A stretch of DNA of 64,000 nucleotides from Campylobacter ureolyticus (GCF_013372225.1 NZ_CP053832.1:682001-746000); one strand, 5' to 3'; shown: positions 33,645 to 42,694, counted from the stretch's first letter. Numbers and translations are program-made. The notes: generated from the letters alone by a model not told the origin.

Positions 33645-34580
33645 ATGAAAAAATTGATAATTGCTTCAAGAAAAAGTGCTTTAGCTATGTGGCAAAGTGA
33701 GTTTATAAAAAGCGAGATTGAAAAAGAACATAAATTTGAAGTAGAAATAAAAAGTATGAAAACAAAAGGTGATGTAATTCTTGATAGTCCATTATCAAAA
33801 ATAGGCGGAAAAGGACTTTTTACAAAAGAGCTTGAAGTTAGTATGTTAAATGGTGAGAGTCATTTAGCTGTTCATAGCTTAAAAGATGTTCCTATGGAGT
33901 TTCCAGATGGATTAATTTTGGGTGCAGTAAGCAAACGAGAAGATGAAAGAGATGCATTAGTAAGTGAAAAATTTGCTTCAATAAAAGATCTTCCAAATGG
34001 TGCAAGAGTTGGAACTACTAGCCTTAGAAGACAGATGCAAATTAAAATGCTTAGACCAGACATTAAAATTTTACCACTTCGTGGAAATGTAAATACTAGG
34101 ATTAAAAAACTAAAAGATGGTGAGTTTGATGCAATTATTTTAGCTATTGCGGGAATTAGCAGAATAGGGCTTGATAAAGAAGTTAAATATATTTATAAAT
34201 TCAGTAAAGATGAAATGATTCCTGCAATGGGACAAGGTGTTTTAGGAATTGAATGTCCTAATAATAGTGAAATTTTAAGTCTTATTTCTTTTATAAATGA
34301 TAAAAAAGCCTTTATGGAAATAACAATAGAAAGAGCATTTGTTGGAGCATTAGAGGGTGGATGTCAAGTGCCAATTGGTGTAAATGCTGAAGTTATAGAT
34401 GATAATATAAAAATAAATGCTGTCGTTGGACTTCCTGATGGAAGTAAATTTATTAAAAAAAGCATTATTATAAATAAAGATGAGTTTAAAACAGCTGGTA
34501 AAAATTTAGCTGATGAGTTTATAAAAGAAGGTGCAAAAGAGCTTTTAAAAGAAGCTGAAAAAATGGCAAATAATAGTTAG
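33645..34580 (+). CDS. hemC: Porphobilinogen deaminase (hydroxymethylbilane synthase)
   Basis: This 311-residue enzyme polymerises four porphobilinogens to hydroxymethylbilane. Substrate-binding basic residues are in KGDVILD, HSLKDVP and GTTSLRRQ; Asp86-type catalysis fits HSLKDVPMEFPDG. The dipyrromethane cofactor attaches to Cys240 in ALEGGCQVPIG. An AAAGGAAAAAT ribosome binding site lies just before the ATG. It is in the haem-related operon begun by hemA. Confidence 0.95.
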   Translation: MKKLIIASRKSALAMWQSEFIKSEIEKEHKFEVEIKSMKTKGDVILDSPLSKIGGKGLFTKELEVSMLNGESHLAVHSLKDVPMEFPDGLILGAVSKREDERDALVSEKFASIKDLPNGARVGTTSLRRQMQIKMLRPDIKILPLRGNVNTRIKKLKDGEFDAIILAIAGISRIGLDKEVKYIYKFSKDEMIPAMGQGVLGIECPNNSEILSLISFINDKKAFMEITIERAFVGALEGGCQVPIGVNAEVIDDNIKINAVVGLPDGSKFIKKSIIINKDEFKTAGKNLADEFIKEGAKELLKEAEKMANNS

Positions 34581-34614
34581 TTGATTTTAAATAAAACTTT
34601 AAAAAGGATAAATT

Positions 34615-36423
34615 ATGCAAGAGTGGGTAGAAAAATTTAAAGAAGCTGGACTTTTAAAGATCATTGATGAACCAGTTGATATGGATAGAGAAATTGGACA
34701 TATCAGCTACATTGAGGTTAAAAAAAAGGATTCTAAGGCATTGCTTTTTACTCGCCCTATTAGTAAGGACGGGCGAATTTATCCTCCTGTTTTAACAAAT
34801 ACATTTGGAAGCTTTGAAGCTTTAAATTTAATTTTAGGAAAAACTCCAGATGAAATAGCAGATGAGATAACTTCCATTTTAAAACCAAAAAAACATACAA
34901 ATTTAGCTGATAAATTTGATTTTTTAAAATATCTTTATTCGCTTAAAAATATTTTTATTAAAAAATTAAAAGGCGAAGGTGTTTGTCAGGAAAATAAAAT
35001 CTTAGGTGAAAATGTTGATTTGTATGACATGCCACATCTTACAACATGGGAAAAAGATGGCGGACCTTTTATAACTATGGGGCAAGTTTACACCAAAGAT
35101 TTAAATGGAGAAACTCAAAATTTGGGAATGTATCGCTTGCAGGTTTATTCTAAAAACAGACTTGGGATGCATTGGCAAATTCATAAAGATGGAGCAAATT
35201 TCTTTAACGAATATAAAAAAGCCGGTATTAAAATGCCAGTTTCTGTAGCAATTGGTGGAGATCCGCTTTATATTTGGTGTGGTCAAGCACCTCTTCCACA
35301 TGGTATTTTTGAATTGCTTCTTTATGGTTTTATTAGAAAAAGTCCTGCAAAACTTGTAAAAAGCCTGACAAATGATATCTATATTCCACATGATAGTGAT
35401 TTTGTTATTGAGGGGTTTGTAGATCCAGATGAGCTTGAAGATGAGGGTCCATTTGGTGATCATACAGGTTTTTATACACCTATTTTACCATTTCCTGTTA
35501 TGAATGTAACTGCTATAACTCATAAAAATGCTCCTATTTATCATGCAACAGTTGTTGGAAAACCACCTTTGGAAGATAAATATATGGGATATGCAACAGA
35601 GAGAGTATTTTTACCTCTTTTTAAAGTTACAGCTCCAGATTTAGTTGATTATAATATGCCTGAAAATGGTGTTTTTCACAATCTAATACTTGCTAAAATA
35701 AATGCATGGTATCCAGCTCATGCAAAACAAATGATGCACGCTTTTTGGGGAGTTGGTCAGATGAGTTTTGTAAAACATGCTATTTTCGTTGATAGTGACG
35801 CTCCAAATTTAAATGATTTTAATGAACTTGGAAAATATGTTTTAAACCGTATAACTTCAAAAAGTTTATTTTTTAGTGAAGGTGTTTGTGATCAGCTTGA
35901 TCACGCAAGCCCAAATTCTTGTTTTGGCGGAAAACTTGGCATTGATGCAACTATAGATTTAGAGCCAAAAGAGGCTGAAATTTTAAGTGATGAAGGGCTT
36001 TTAAAAGAATTTAAAAAAATAGATAAAAATATTATAAATTTAAAACAATATTTTTGCGATACAAAAAATCCAGTAGTTTTGATAAATTACAATAAAAAAG
36101 ATCTTGTTAGAAAATGTTTTAATGAGCTTTTAAAACTTAGAAAATATTTTAAAATTTTAATATTCCTAGATGCAAAAAATGATGTAAATAACCCATATAT
36201 GAGTGTTTGGAGAATTACAAATAATATTGATGCACTTCGCGATATTTATACAAATAGAGATCAAATTTGTATAGATGCAACAGAAAAAAGCCAAATTGAT
36301 GGATATGAAAGAGAGTGGCCAAAAGAGGTTAATTGCTCAAAAGATGTTATTAAAAGTTTAATAAAAAGAGGATTAGTAAAAAAAGATGAGGAGTTTTTTA
36401 AGAAATTTGAGATAATGGGCTAA
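34615..36423 (+). CDS. ubiD: UbiD-family decarboxylase (menaquinone biosynthesis)
   Basis: A 602-residue UbiD-type, prenylated-FMN-dependent decarboxylase. Family stretches include MYRLQVYSKNRLGMHWQ, GGDPLYIWCGQAPLP, the glutamate-rich catalytic segment EDEGPFGDHTGFYTP, and EDKYMGYATERVFLP. Epsilonproteobacteria make menaquinone by the futalosine route, where this enzyme is annotated as the late decarboxylase; classic ubiquinone synthesis is unlikely. An AAAAAGGATAA ribosome binding site precedes the ATG. It lies 34 bp after hemC and ends the colinear core cluster. Confidence 0.9.
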   Translation: MQEWVEKFKEAGLLKIIDEPVDMDREIGHISYIEVKKKDSKALLFTRPISKDGRIYPPVLTNTFGSFEALNLILGKTPDEIADEITSILKPKKHTNLADKFDFLKYLYSLKNIFIKKLKGEGVCQENKILGENVDLYDMPHLTTWEKDGGPFITMGQVYTKDLNGETQNLGMYRLQVYSKNRLGMHWQIHKDGANFFNEYKKAGIKMPVSVAIGGDPLYIWCGQAPLPHGIFELLLYGFIRKSPAKLVKSLTNDIYIPHDSDFVIEGFVDPDELEDEGPFGDHTGFYTPILPFPVMNVTAITHKNAPIYHATVVGKPPLEDKYMGYATERVFLPLFKVTAPDLVDYNMPENGVFHNLILAKINAWYPAHAKQMMHAFWGVGQMSFVKHAIFVDSDAPNLNDFNELGKYVLNRITSKSLFFSEGVCDQLDHASPNSCFGGKLGIDATIDLEPKEAEILSDEGLLKEFKKIDKNIINLKQYFCDTKNPVVLINYNKKDLVRKCFNELLKLRKYFKILIFLDAKNDVNNPYMSVWRITNNIDALRDIYTNRDQICIDATEKSQIDGYEREWPKEVNCSKDVIKSLIKRGLVKKDEEFFKKFEIMG

Positions 36424-36541
36424 AGCTTTGAATCTTTTGGAGTTGGAAAGACACAGAAAAAATACTCTTAAAAAATTAAAACCACGATACTAAAGTGTTT
36501 TTTCATGTGCTATTATAGCTCATTTTATAGTTTGCATTTTA

Positions 36542-37309
36542 ATGGGTTATGGGTCATATTTAGAGTTTGGTTTAGGAGCCATGGCAATAATTATATTAGC
36601 TTTTATCATATATTATTACGCTTGTTATTATCAAAACAGAGAGGTTTATATTTTTGAAGAAATAAAAAAATATAAAATCTCTTTCAAAACTATTTATATT
36701 AAAAATTTCATTGAAAAACAAGGATTTAAATATCTAGGTCATAAAACGCCAAATAAATTTGATAGAATTTTGTTACAAAGTAGTGGTTTTTTTAACTCAT
36801 CACAAATAAATTATTTAGATGATGTCATAGAGGGTGAAAAATTTGGTACTAAATTTAAGTTTTTTGAAATTTTTATTAATTCTAGTGATTCTAATTTTGG
36901 TGGAGTCTTTTTTGTGGCTGATTTTTCAAAAGAGATAAACTCACAAACTACTATAATCTCTAAAAAAATTATCAATTTTAAATCATATAATATTTTGATG
37001 GATAATGCTCTTTTTAACGATAAATTTAAGGTTTTTAGTGATAATCCTATAAATGCAATGTATATTTTAACGCCTTTATTTTTAGAAAAAATAGCAAATT
37101 TAACTAAAATTTTTGGTGATAGTATTAAAATAAATTTTAAAAATTCTAAAATTTACATTCACATTGAGGGAAAATACAACCATTTCGAACCAGATATTTA
37201 TAAAAGTGCAATTACAAATAATCCGGCTAAAAATATCTTAGATGAGATTAACGCTTTGCTTGATATTGTTGAAATTTTAGTTTTAAATTCTAAAATTTAT
37301 AAAGTATAA
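36542..37309 (+). CDS. DUF3137-like membrane-anchored protein
   Basis: A 255-residue protein with one N-terminal transmembrane helix (about residues 12-30), then a soluble domain. KYLGHKTPNKFDRILLQSSGF and the later beta-rich FEIFINSSDSN...GGVFFVADFSK resemble DUF3137 proteins, whose function is unknown. No good ribosome binding site precedes the ATG, so the start is uncertain. Its last ~160 bp and the following ~35 bp recur in degenerate form at 41389-41585 beyond fbpC. A short broken membrane gene begins 14 bp after its stop. Confidence 0.6.
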   Translation: MGYGSYLEFGLGAMAIIILAFIIYYYACYYQNREVYIFEEIKKYKISFKTIYIKNFIEKQGFKYLGHKTPNKFDRILLQSSGFFNSSQINYLDDVIEGEKFGTKFKFFEIFINSSDSNFGGVFFVADFSKEINSQTTIISKKIINFKSYNILMDNALFNDKFKVFSDNPINAMYILTPLFLEKIANLTKIFGDSIKINFKNSKIYIHIEGKYNHFEPDIYKSAITNNPAKNILDEINALLDIVEILVLNSKIYKV

Positions 37310-37347
37310 AATAAGGATTTTGTTTTGCTAAGAACAGTATTTAATGC
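37147..37347 (+). repeat. Left copy of direct repeat flanking fbpABC
   Basis: This covers the 3' end of the DUF3137-like gene plus the start of the next gene. It is largely identical to 41389-41585. Shared landmarks are TTTACATTCACATTGA, CCAGATATTTATAAAAGT, AATATCTTAGATGAGATTAA and ATAAGGATTTTGTTTTG. This copy is intact as coding sequence. Confidence 0.85.
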
Positions 37348-37893
37348 CTTTTTTACCGAAATATATTCTAATAAGAAATAATTTACTTGTTTAAAATTTT
37401 CACAAATTTTAAAGCATAATATATTTACTTATATTTTATTATTGGCCTATTTTATTTTATTTTTTAATATAGATATTTTTAAATTTCCTTATGTTTTTAG
37501 TAGCAATGAGGCTTTTTTACTATTTGGTCTTTGGATTTTATTACTTATTATGCTTTTTTCCCAATTTTGATTTTTTGGACCTTCGTTGATAAAAGTAAAA
37601 TCGAACTTGATATATCAATGTTATCAAGTAATATAAAAATTAATCACCATTTATTTTATATGCTATTTGGTTGTTTTATTGTATTTATTAAGCTTAAATT
37701 TATTGATTTTTCATATATAAATGTTTTGCTTTTCATCGTTGCTATGATGGCTTTTTTCATATTTTTATTTTTAAAAATTTCTAGTATAAATTATTTTTTA
37801 TTCATAATACCTTGGGTCTTTTATTTTTATGCAAATTTTATATGTTTTGAATATGATTTTTTTATATTTGGTAATATATTTTTTATGTTTTAA
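37324..37893 (+). pseudogene. Hydrophobic membrane protein, frame broken
   Basis: From a TTG at 37324 (AAGGATTTTG upstream) the first 18 codons (LLRTVFNAFF...) resemble the start of the gene at 41563, then stop at about 37380. A hydrophobic frame runs on to 37567 (LLFGLWILLLIMLF) and is cut by a TGA just after a six-T run. The piece 37531-37893 continues it as PILIFWTFVDKSKIEL and adds three more transmembrane segments. One base at the T run and one near 37380 would restore a protein of about 190 residues. Its body is not similar to the 41563 product, so head and body may come from different genes. Confidence 0.6.
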
Positions 37894-38118
37894 TTCTATT
37901 TTTATTTATAATAAAATTTTAATTTACATAAAAGTGGATAAAGCTAAAATTAAAAAAATCCAAACTTAAAGTGTAAATAAAAATAAAAACCTTTATTAAA
38001 TATCAAAACTATTTTTAATAGTAAATTTCTTGCAGATATTTATTATCTTTATGGTAAAAAAGAAAAAATAAACCACCAAATTCTATTTATAAATTATTTT
38101 TTATTTACCATTATAAAT

Positions 38119-38135
38119 TATAATAATAAATATCA
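38119..38135 (+). promoter_or_regulatory. fbpA promoter -10 overlapped by Fur-like box
   Basis: TATAAT at 38119-38124 overlaps TAATAATAAATATCA at 38121-38135, which matches the 7-1-7 Fur consensus (TRATAATNATTATCA) at all but about one position. It lies 18 bp before fbpA. Binding of Fe-Fur here would block RNA polymerase and switch the iron importer off when iron is plentiful. Confidence 0.6.
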
Positions 38136-38152
38136 TTACATAAAGGAAAAAG

Positions 38153-39157
38153 ATGAGAAAGATTATTTTTTCGGCTTTAATTGTTGCAAGCTCTTTGTTT
38201 GCAGACTCTGTTGTAAATGTATATTCTTCAAGACATTATGACTCAGATAAGATGGTTTTTGATGCTTTTACTAAAGAGACAGGCATCAAAGTAAATGTCA
38301 TACAAGACAAGATAGAGGCGATTACTCAAAAACTTGAGCTTGAGGGCAAAGATACAATAGCTGATGTTTTTATGACAGTTGGTGTTGGTGATCTTTACAA
38401 TGTAAAGCAAAAAGGACTTTTACAGCCAATAAACTCAAAAATTGTAGATGAAAATATACCGTTAGATTTGATGGACAAAGATAAAGACTGGGTAGGTGTC
38501 ACATATCGTGCTAGAGTTTTGGTTTATGATCCAAAGAAGATAGACAAAAAAGAGCTCTCAACCTATGAAGCACTTAGAGATGCTAAATTTAAAGGTAAAA
38601 TTTTAACTCGCTCATCAACATCATCATACAACAAACACCTAATAGCCTTTTTGATAGCAAAAGATGGCGAGGCAAAGACAAAAGAGTGGGCAAAGGGTTT
38701 GGTTGCAAATTTTGCAAGAGCTCCAAAAGGAAATGACAGAGATCAGGCAAAAGCCATAGTTTCAGGTGTTGGAAGTGTCGCCATAATGAATAGTTACTAT
38801 ATGGGTAGAATGTCTGTTTCAAAAGATCCAGTAGAGCAAGAGGTTGCTAGAGATTTAAAGGTATTTTTTCCAAACCAAAACGATGGAGGAACTCACATCA
38901 ATTTAAGCGGCGCTGGTGTTACAAAATATGCTAAAAACAAAGATAATGCAGTTAAGTTTATAGAGTTTTTAACAACTCCAAAAGCACAAGAAATTTTTGC
39001 CAAGACAAATTTTGAGTTTCCAGCCAACCCAAAAGCAGAGCCTGCTGATATCGTAAAATCATGGGGAGAGTTTAAGAGAAGCAAGATTGATTTTGATGAA
39101 ATAGGCAAAAACCTCACAAAAGCTCAAATGATAGCTGATGAGGTAATGTGGAAATAG
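38153..39157 (+). CDS. fbpA: Ferric iron ABC transporter, periplasmic binding protein
   Basis: A 334-residue binding protein with a signal peptide (residues 1-18, cleavage near LFA-DS). VVNVYSSRHYDSDK opens the mature protein in the way typical of FbpA/FutA ferric-binding proteins. The iron-binding tyrosine pair is expected in IMNSYYMGRM, and GGTHINLSGAGVTKYAKN and FIEFLTTPKAQEIFA are family landmarks. It captures Fe3+ in the periplasm for FbpBC. An AAAGGAAAAAG ribosome binding site precedes the ATG, with a Fur-like box upstream. Confidence 0.92.
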   Translation: MRKIIFSALIVASSLFADSVVNVYSSRHYDSDKMVFDAFTKETGIKVNVIQDKIEAITQKLELEGKDTIADVFMTVGVGDLYNVKQKGLLQPINSKIVDENIPLDLMDKDKDWVGVTYRARVLVYDPKKIDKKELSTYEALRDAKFKGKILTRSSTSSYNKHLIAFLIAKDGEAKTKEWAKGLVANFARAPKGNDRDQAKAIVSGVGSVAIMNSYYMGRMSVSKDPVEQEVARDLKVFFPNQNDGGTHINLSGAGVTKYAKNKDNAVKFIEFLTTPKAQEIFAKTNFEFPANPKAEPADIVKSWGEFKRSKIDFDEIGKNLTKAQMIADEVMWK

Positions 39158-40770
39158 TGCGTATGATGAAGCGCTTTAAGAGGTGTGATACACCTCTTAT
39201 TTTTACTTTTGTCTGTTTGGCTCTTATAATATTTCCAATTATCTATATACTTTTTGGGATCTTTAACCAAACAAACGAATCGACTGAATTTTTGTTTAAA
39301 ACACAGCTTAAGTTTTACATAAAAAACAGCTTTATAATACTTTTTTTTACAGGAATTTTTACAGGCATTATAGGAACTTTTTTAGCCTATTTTGAGACAT
39401 TTTATGAGTATAAATTTAAAAATTTCTTCAAATTTACCCTTATTTTGCCATTTGCAATCCCTAGCTATCTTTTTGGGTATATTTATGTTGATTTTTTCAG
39501 CTATTCTGGCTGGTTAGTAACTTTTTTAAGGCAAAATTTTGATATAAGAGTCCATTTTGACATTATGAATATTTATGGTGCTATTTTTGTGCTAACACTG
39601 GCTTTTTATCCATATGTCTATATCATCTTAAGAGGATTTTTAAAAAGGTTTCCGCAAAACTATATAGAAGCATCGCAAAATTTAGGTTGCACTCAAGTAA
39701 AAACCTTTTTTAAAGTCATCTTGCCTCTTAGCAAACCTGCAATTATAAGCGGCATGACGCTTTGTTTGATGGAGTGTTTGAATGCTTATGGAGTGCCAAA
39801 CTATTTTGGGCTTCATGTATTTAGCACAGGAATTTATAAGGCTTGGGTTGGGTATGGCGACTTAAATGCAGCTATAAAACTTGCTTCGATTTTGCTTTTT
39901 TTAGTCTTTTTTATCATAATAGTTCAAAAGTTACTGCAAAAACCATATTCCATAACTGTTACAAAAAGACAAAAGATAAGAGCTAAAAAACTAAGTAAAA
40001 AGAGCGAAATTGCTGTTGTTTGTCTAATTTTTTTATTTTTATTTGTAACTTTGTTTTTGCCACTTCTTCACATTTTTATCTGGCTTTATCGAAGCTATAG
40101 CGATATAAATTTAATTTCGCTTTTTAATCTAAGCAAAAATACAATTTTACTTACAACATTTTCAGCCATGCTAATAGTAGTTTTTTCTCTGTTTATCAAC
40201 GAGTCTTTGAGGCTAAAAGAGGGCAAGATTAAGGAAATAGCAACTTCATTTGCAAATATTGGCTATAGCATTCCAGGCTCAGTTGTAGGTATCTCGATGC
40301 TTGCGATATTTATAAATATCGACAAGTCAATGCAGTGGTTATATCGGCTTTTAGAGGTGAAAGCGACTCTTTTTTTAACGTTAAGTCCTTTGGTTTTGGT
40401 CTTTGCTTATATGATTAGGTTTTTGTCTTTAGGATATATGGGGATTCAAAATAGCCTAAATCAACAAGGAAAAAAATACTATGAAGCCTCTTTAAGTCTT
40501 GGAAAAGGAAAACTAAAAACATTTTTTTTGGTAGATCTGCCAATGATAAAACCAGCTATTTTAAGCTCATTTATACTTGTTTTTATTGAGATAATCAAAG
40601 AGCTTCCATTAAGTTCGCTTTTGACTCCACCAAATTTAAAAACTCTAGCTTTTGAAATGGATAGATATGCCAGTGATGAACAGCTAGCTTTAAGTGCGGC
40701 TCCTGCTATTGTGGTTGTTGGCATAAGTTTAGCTTTGCTGGTAATTTTAAATAAAATAAAGGATAAATAG
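39148..40770 (+). CDS. fbpB: Ferric iron ABC transporter, permease
   Basis: A permease of up to 540 residues with about 12 transmembrane helices in two homologous halves. Each half has the EAA loop that contacts the ATPase: EASQNLGCTQVKTFFKVILPLSKP and EASLSLGKGKLKTFF. This fused two-domain layout is typical of FbpB. The GTG at 39148 overlaps fbpA by 10 bp; the ATGs at 39163 and 39166 are equally plausible starts. Its stop overlaps the GTG of fbpC. Confidence 0.9.
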   Translation: MEIVRMMKRFKRCDTPLIFTFVCLALIIFPIIYILFGIFNQTNESTEFLFKTQLKFYIKNSFIILFFTGIFTGIIGTFLAYFETFYEYKFKNFFKFTLILPFAIPSYLFGYIYVDFFSYSGWLVTFLRQNFDIRVHFDIMNIYGAIFVLTLAFYPYVYIILRGFLKRFPQNYIEASQNLGCTQVKTFFKVILPLSKPAIISGMTLCLMECLNAYGVPNYFGLHVFSTGIYKAWVGYGDLNAAIKLASILLFLVFFIIIVQKLLQKPYSITVTKRQKIRAKKLSKKSEIAVVCLIFLFLFVTLFLPLLHIFIWLYRSYSDINLISLFNLSKNTILLTTFSAMLIVVFSLFINESLRLKEGKIKEIATSFANIGYSIPGSVVGISMLAIFINIDKSMQWLYRLLEVKATLFLTLSPLVLVFAYMIRFLSLGYMGIQNSLNQQGKKYYEASLSLGKGKLKTFFLVDLPMIKPAILSSFILVFIEIIKELPLSSLLTPPNLKTLAFEMDRYASDEQLALSAAPAIVVVGISLALLVILNKIKDK

Positions 40771-41375
40771 TGTTTTTAGAGCTAAAAAATATCTCTTTTT
40801 CATATAAAAAAGATCAAAACCTAATCTCAAATTTAAACTTTTCTTTGCAAAAAGGAAAACGTCTAGCAATACTTGGCGAAAGTGGAAGTGGCAAAAGCAC
40901 GATTTTAAGACTAATTAGTGGCTTTGAGAATTTAGATAGTGGAGAGATTTGGCTAAATGGTCAAAATATCACTTTTTTACCACCAAACAAAAGAAATATA
41001 GGCTATCTTTTTCAAGACTATGCGCTTTTTCCACATCTTAAGGTTTGGCAAAATATAGGCTTTGGCATAAAAAATGATAAAAAAAGAGTTGATGAGATGC
41101 TTGAATTAATTAGAATGAGTGAATATAGAGATCTTTATCCCCATGCTTTAAGTGGTGGTCAACAACAAAGAGTAGCACTTGCAAGGGCGTTAGCAATAAA
41201 ACCTAAACTTTTACTTCTTGATGAGCCATTTAGTGCTCTTGATGCAGACCTAAGAACAAAAATAAGAACCGATATAAAAGAAATTTTAGATAGCCTTGAG
41301 ATAACTTCGATTTTAGTTACTCACGACCTAGATGATGTTAAAAACTTTTCAGATGAGAGTTTTATACTTAAATAA
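40770..41375 (+). CDS. fbpC: Ferric iron ABC transporter, ATP-binding protein (short)
   Basis: A 201-residue ABC ATPase. Walker A is GESGSGKST (36-44), the Q-loop is LFQDYALFP, the signature is LSGGQQQR (about 127-134), Walker B is LLLLDEPFSALD and the H-loop is VTHDLDD. It ends about 15 residues after the H-loop, so it lacks the C-terminal regulatory (TOBE-like) domain that many FbpC proteins have. The stop is only about 14 bp before the degenerate copy of the DUF3137 3' end, so the domain may have been lost at a recombination junction. The nucleotide-binding core is complete and should work. The start is GTG, overlapping fbpB. Confidence 0.88.
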   Translation: MFLELKNISFSYKKDQNLISNLNFSLQKGKRLAILGESGSGKSTILRLISGFENLDSGEIWLNGQNITFLPPNKRNIGYLFQDYALFPHLKVWQNIGFGIKNDKKRVDEMLELIRMSEYRDLYPHALSGGQQQRVALARALAIKPKLLLLDEPFSALDADLRTKIRTDIKEILDSLEITSILVTHDLDDVKNFSDESFILK

Positions 41376-41388
41376 GGGCAGTGCTTTT

Positions 41389-41585
41389 TAAAATTTACAT
41401 TCACATTGATGGAAAATACAGCCATTTAAAACCAGATATTTATAAAAGTACAAGTTACAAATAATTCAGCCAAAAATATCTTAGATGAGATTAAGGCTTT
41501 GTTTGATATTATCGAAGTTTTAAATTCTAAAATTTATAAAGCATAAAAATAAGGATTTTGTTTTGTTAAAAACGGCATTTAAAAC
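41389..41585 (+). repeat. Right, degenerate copy of the direct repeat flanking fbpABC
   Basis: This copy matches 37147-37347 but has small indels that put stops in the DUF3137 reading frame, so it is only a remnant of that gene's 3' end. It runs on through ATAAGGATTTTGTTTTG into the first codons of the membrane gene at 41563. The iron importer is thus enclosed by two directly repeated ends. Confidence 0.85.
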
Positions 41586-42339
41586 TTTTTCAAATAAACG
41601 AGATTACGATAAAGAACCGATAGTTATTAAAGATTATAGTTATTTTTTTGGTGTTTCGTTAGAATATTTTTCAGTAATAATTGGTACAACTATTATGTTT
41701 TACTTCTATATAATAATAAATATAACAATGAATTTAACGAAAGAAAAAATTGAAATTTGGTTATTGATTGGTCCAGTGATAGTGCCTATAATATTTGTTT
41801 TTTACGATTATTATGCCCATGTTATAAGAGATAATTACAGGCTTTATTTTACAAATAATTCTATTAATTATATGCTAAATGGCAAATTAAAACGAAAAAT
41901 TGATATAAATGAAATACCAAATTACTTATTAAAACCTTTTTGGAAAAACAGGTTTGATACTGAAGTTGCTATATTTATTTTAGTTATTGTAGTTTTTATA
42001 GTTAGTCTTTGGCTAATTTATGCAACCAAGCCTTTTCCAAAGGAAATTTATTATTTTATTGTTTTATGGCTTGCGTCTAAATTATTTGCAAATATAGTAT
42101 TTAAAGCATCTTTATATTTATGGATAAATAAAACTTTAAGTGGATTTAGAATTTTTCCTATTTTAATTATAGCCGAACCTATTATAGATCCAAAATCAGG
42201 AACTGGTATATGGCTATCCAAACAAAAATATTATTTTATATATTTTTATAACGAGCAAATTTATGACGAAGTTAGAGAGTATTTTTTGCAAAATTTGGGT
42301 ATTGATATCGATAAAACTAGAAAACTAATTACATTTTAA
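41563..42339 (+). CDS. Membrane protein of a window-wide paralogous family
   Basis: 258 residues from a TTG start with AAGG upstream. The N-terminal soluble head has KRDYDKEPIVIKDY, then two transmembrane helices (about 30-55 and 62-85). A segment reading RLYFTNNSINYMLNGKLKRK, reminiscent of bacterial PH-like membrane proteins, follows, then two more helices and the C-terminal tail REYFLQNLGIDIDKTRK. The same head and tail motifs recur at 59780-60595, 60752-61341 and 63607-63867. The family is not recognised by name. The gene follows the degenerate DUF3137 remnant, just as the broken gene at 37324 follows the intact one. Confidence 0.65.
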   Translation: MLKTAFKTFSNKRDYDKEPIVIKDYSYFFGVSLEYFSVIIGTTIMFYFYIIINITMNLTKEKIEIWLLIGPVIVPIIFVFYDYYAHVIRDNYRLYFTNNSINYMLNGKLKRKIDINEIPNYLLKPFWKNRFDTEVAIFILVIVVFIVSLWLIYATKPFPKEIYYFIVLWLASKLFANIVFKASLYLWINKTLSGFRIFPILIIAEPIIDPKSGTGIWLSKQKYYFIYFYNEQIYDEVREYFLQNLGIDIDKTRKLITF

Positions 42340-42607
42340 GTATTTACTTTATCAAAAGATATAATAATTATAAAAATTTTTAATGAAATTCAACCTAGAC
42401 ATAACATATTATAAAATTAAACTTAAAAGTAGTTTAAAATAAAGTGTTTATAATGGTATTATAAACAATATAAGCAATAAAATCTTTCAAATTTCAGTCA
42501 AATTGTAGCTTAAATTTAACTAAAATTTGATACAAAGTAACTTTTATAAAACATTAATATAATTTATAAAGAAGCGTCTATTAAAAAATAAAAACTAAAA
42601 TATGTGT

Positions 42608-42637
42608 AACTTGTTTTTAAAACTTAAAAAACAAGTT
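42608..42637 (+). terminator. Hairpin AACTTGTTTT...AAACAAGTT, possible terminator
   Basis: The inverted repeat AACTTGTTTTTAA / TTAAAAAACAAGTT lies upstream of the nikZ promoter. It could end transcripts from the 41563 gene. It is A/T-rich apart from two pairs, so strength is uncertain. Confidence 0.45.
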
Positions 42638-42646
42638 AAATAAAAA

Positions 42647-42694
42647 TATTAACAGATTTCATTAATAATATTTTTATATATTAAATGTTATACT
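42647..42694 (+). promoter_or_regulatory. nikZ promoter with NikR-like operator
   Basis: TATTAAC-N10-AATAATA (42647-42670) is close to the Helicobacter-type NikR site TATTATT-N11-AATAATA, with the right half perfect and the spacer one base short. The -10 box TATACT is at 42689-42694, so the site covers the -35 zone, as expected for nickel-dependent repression. This is a match by eye only. Confidence 0.45.

Noticed and set aside
36424-36489. 21-codon frame after ubiD (MNLLELERHRKN...)
   Set aside because: No ribosome binding site and too short to support; could be a remnant, but nothing identifies it.
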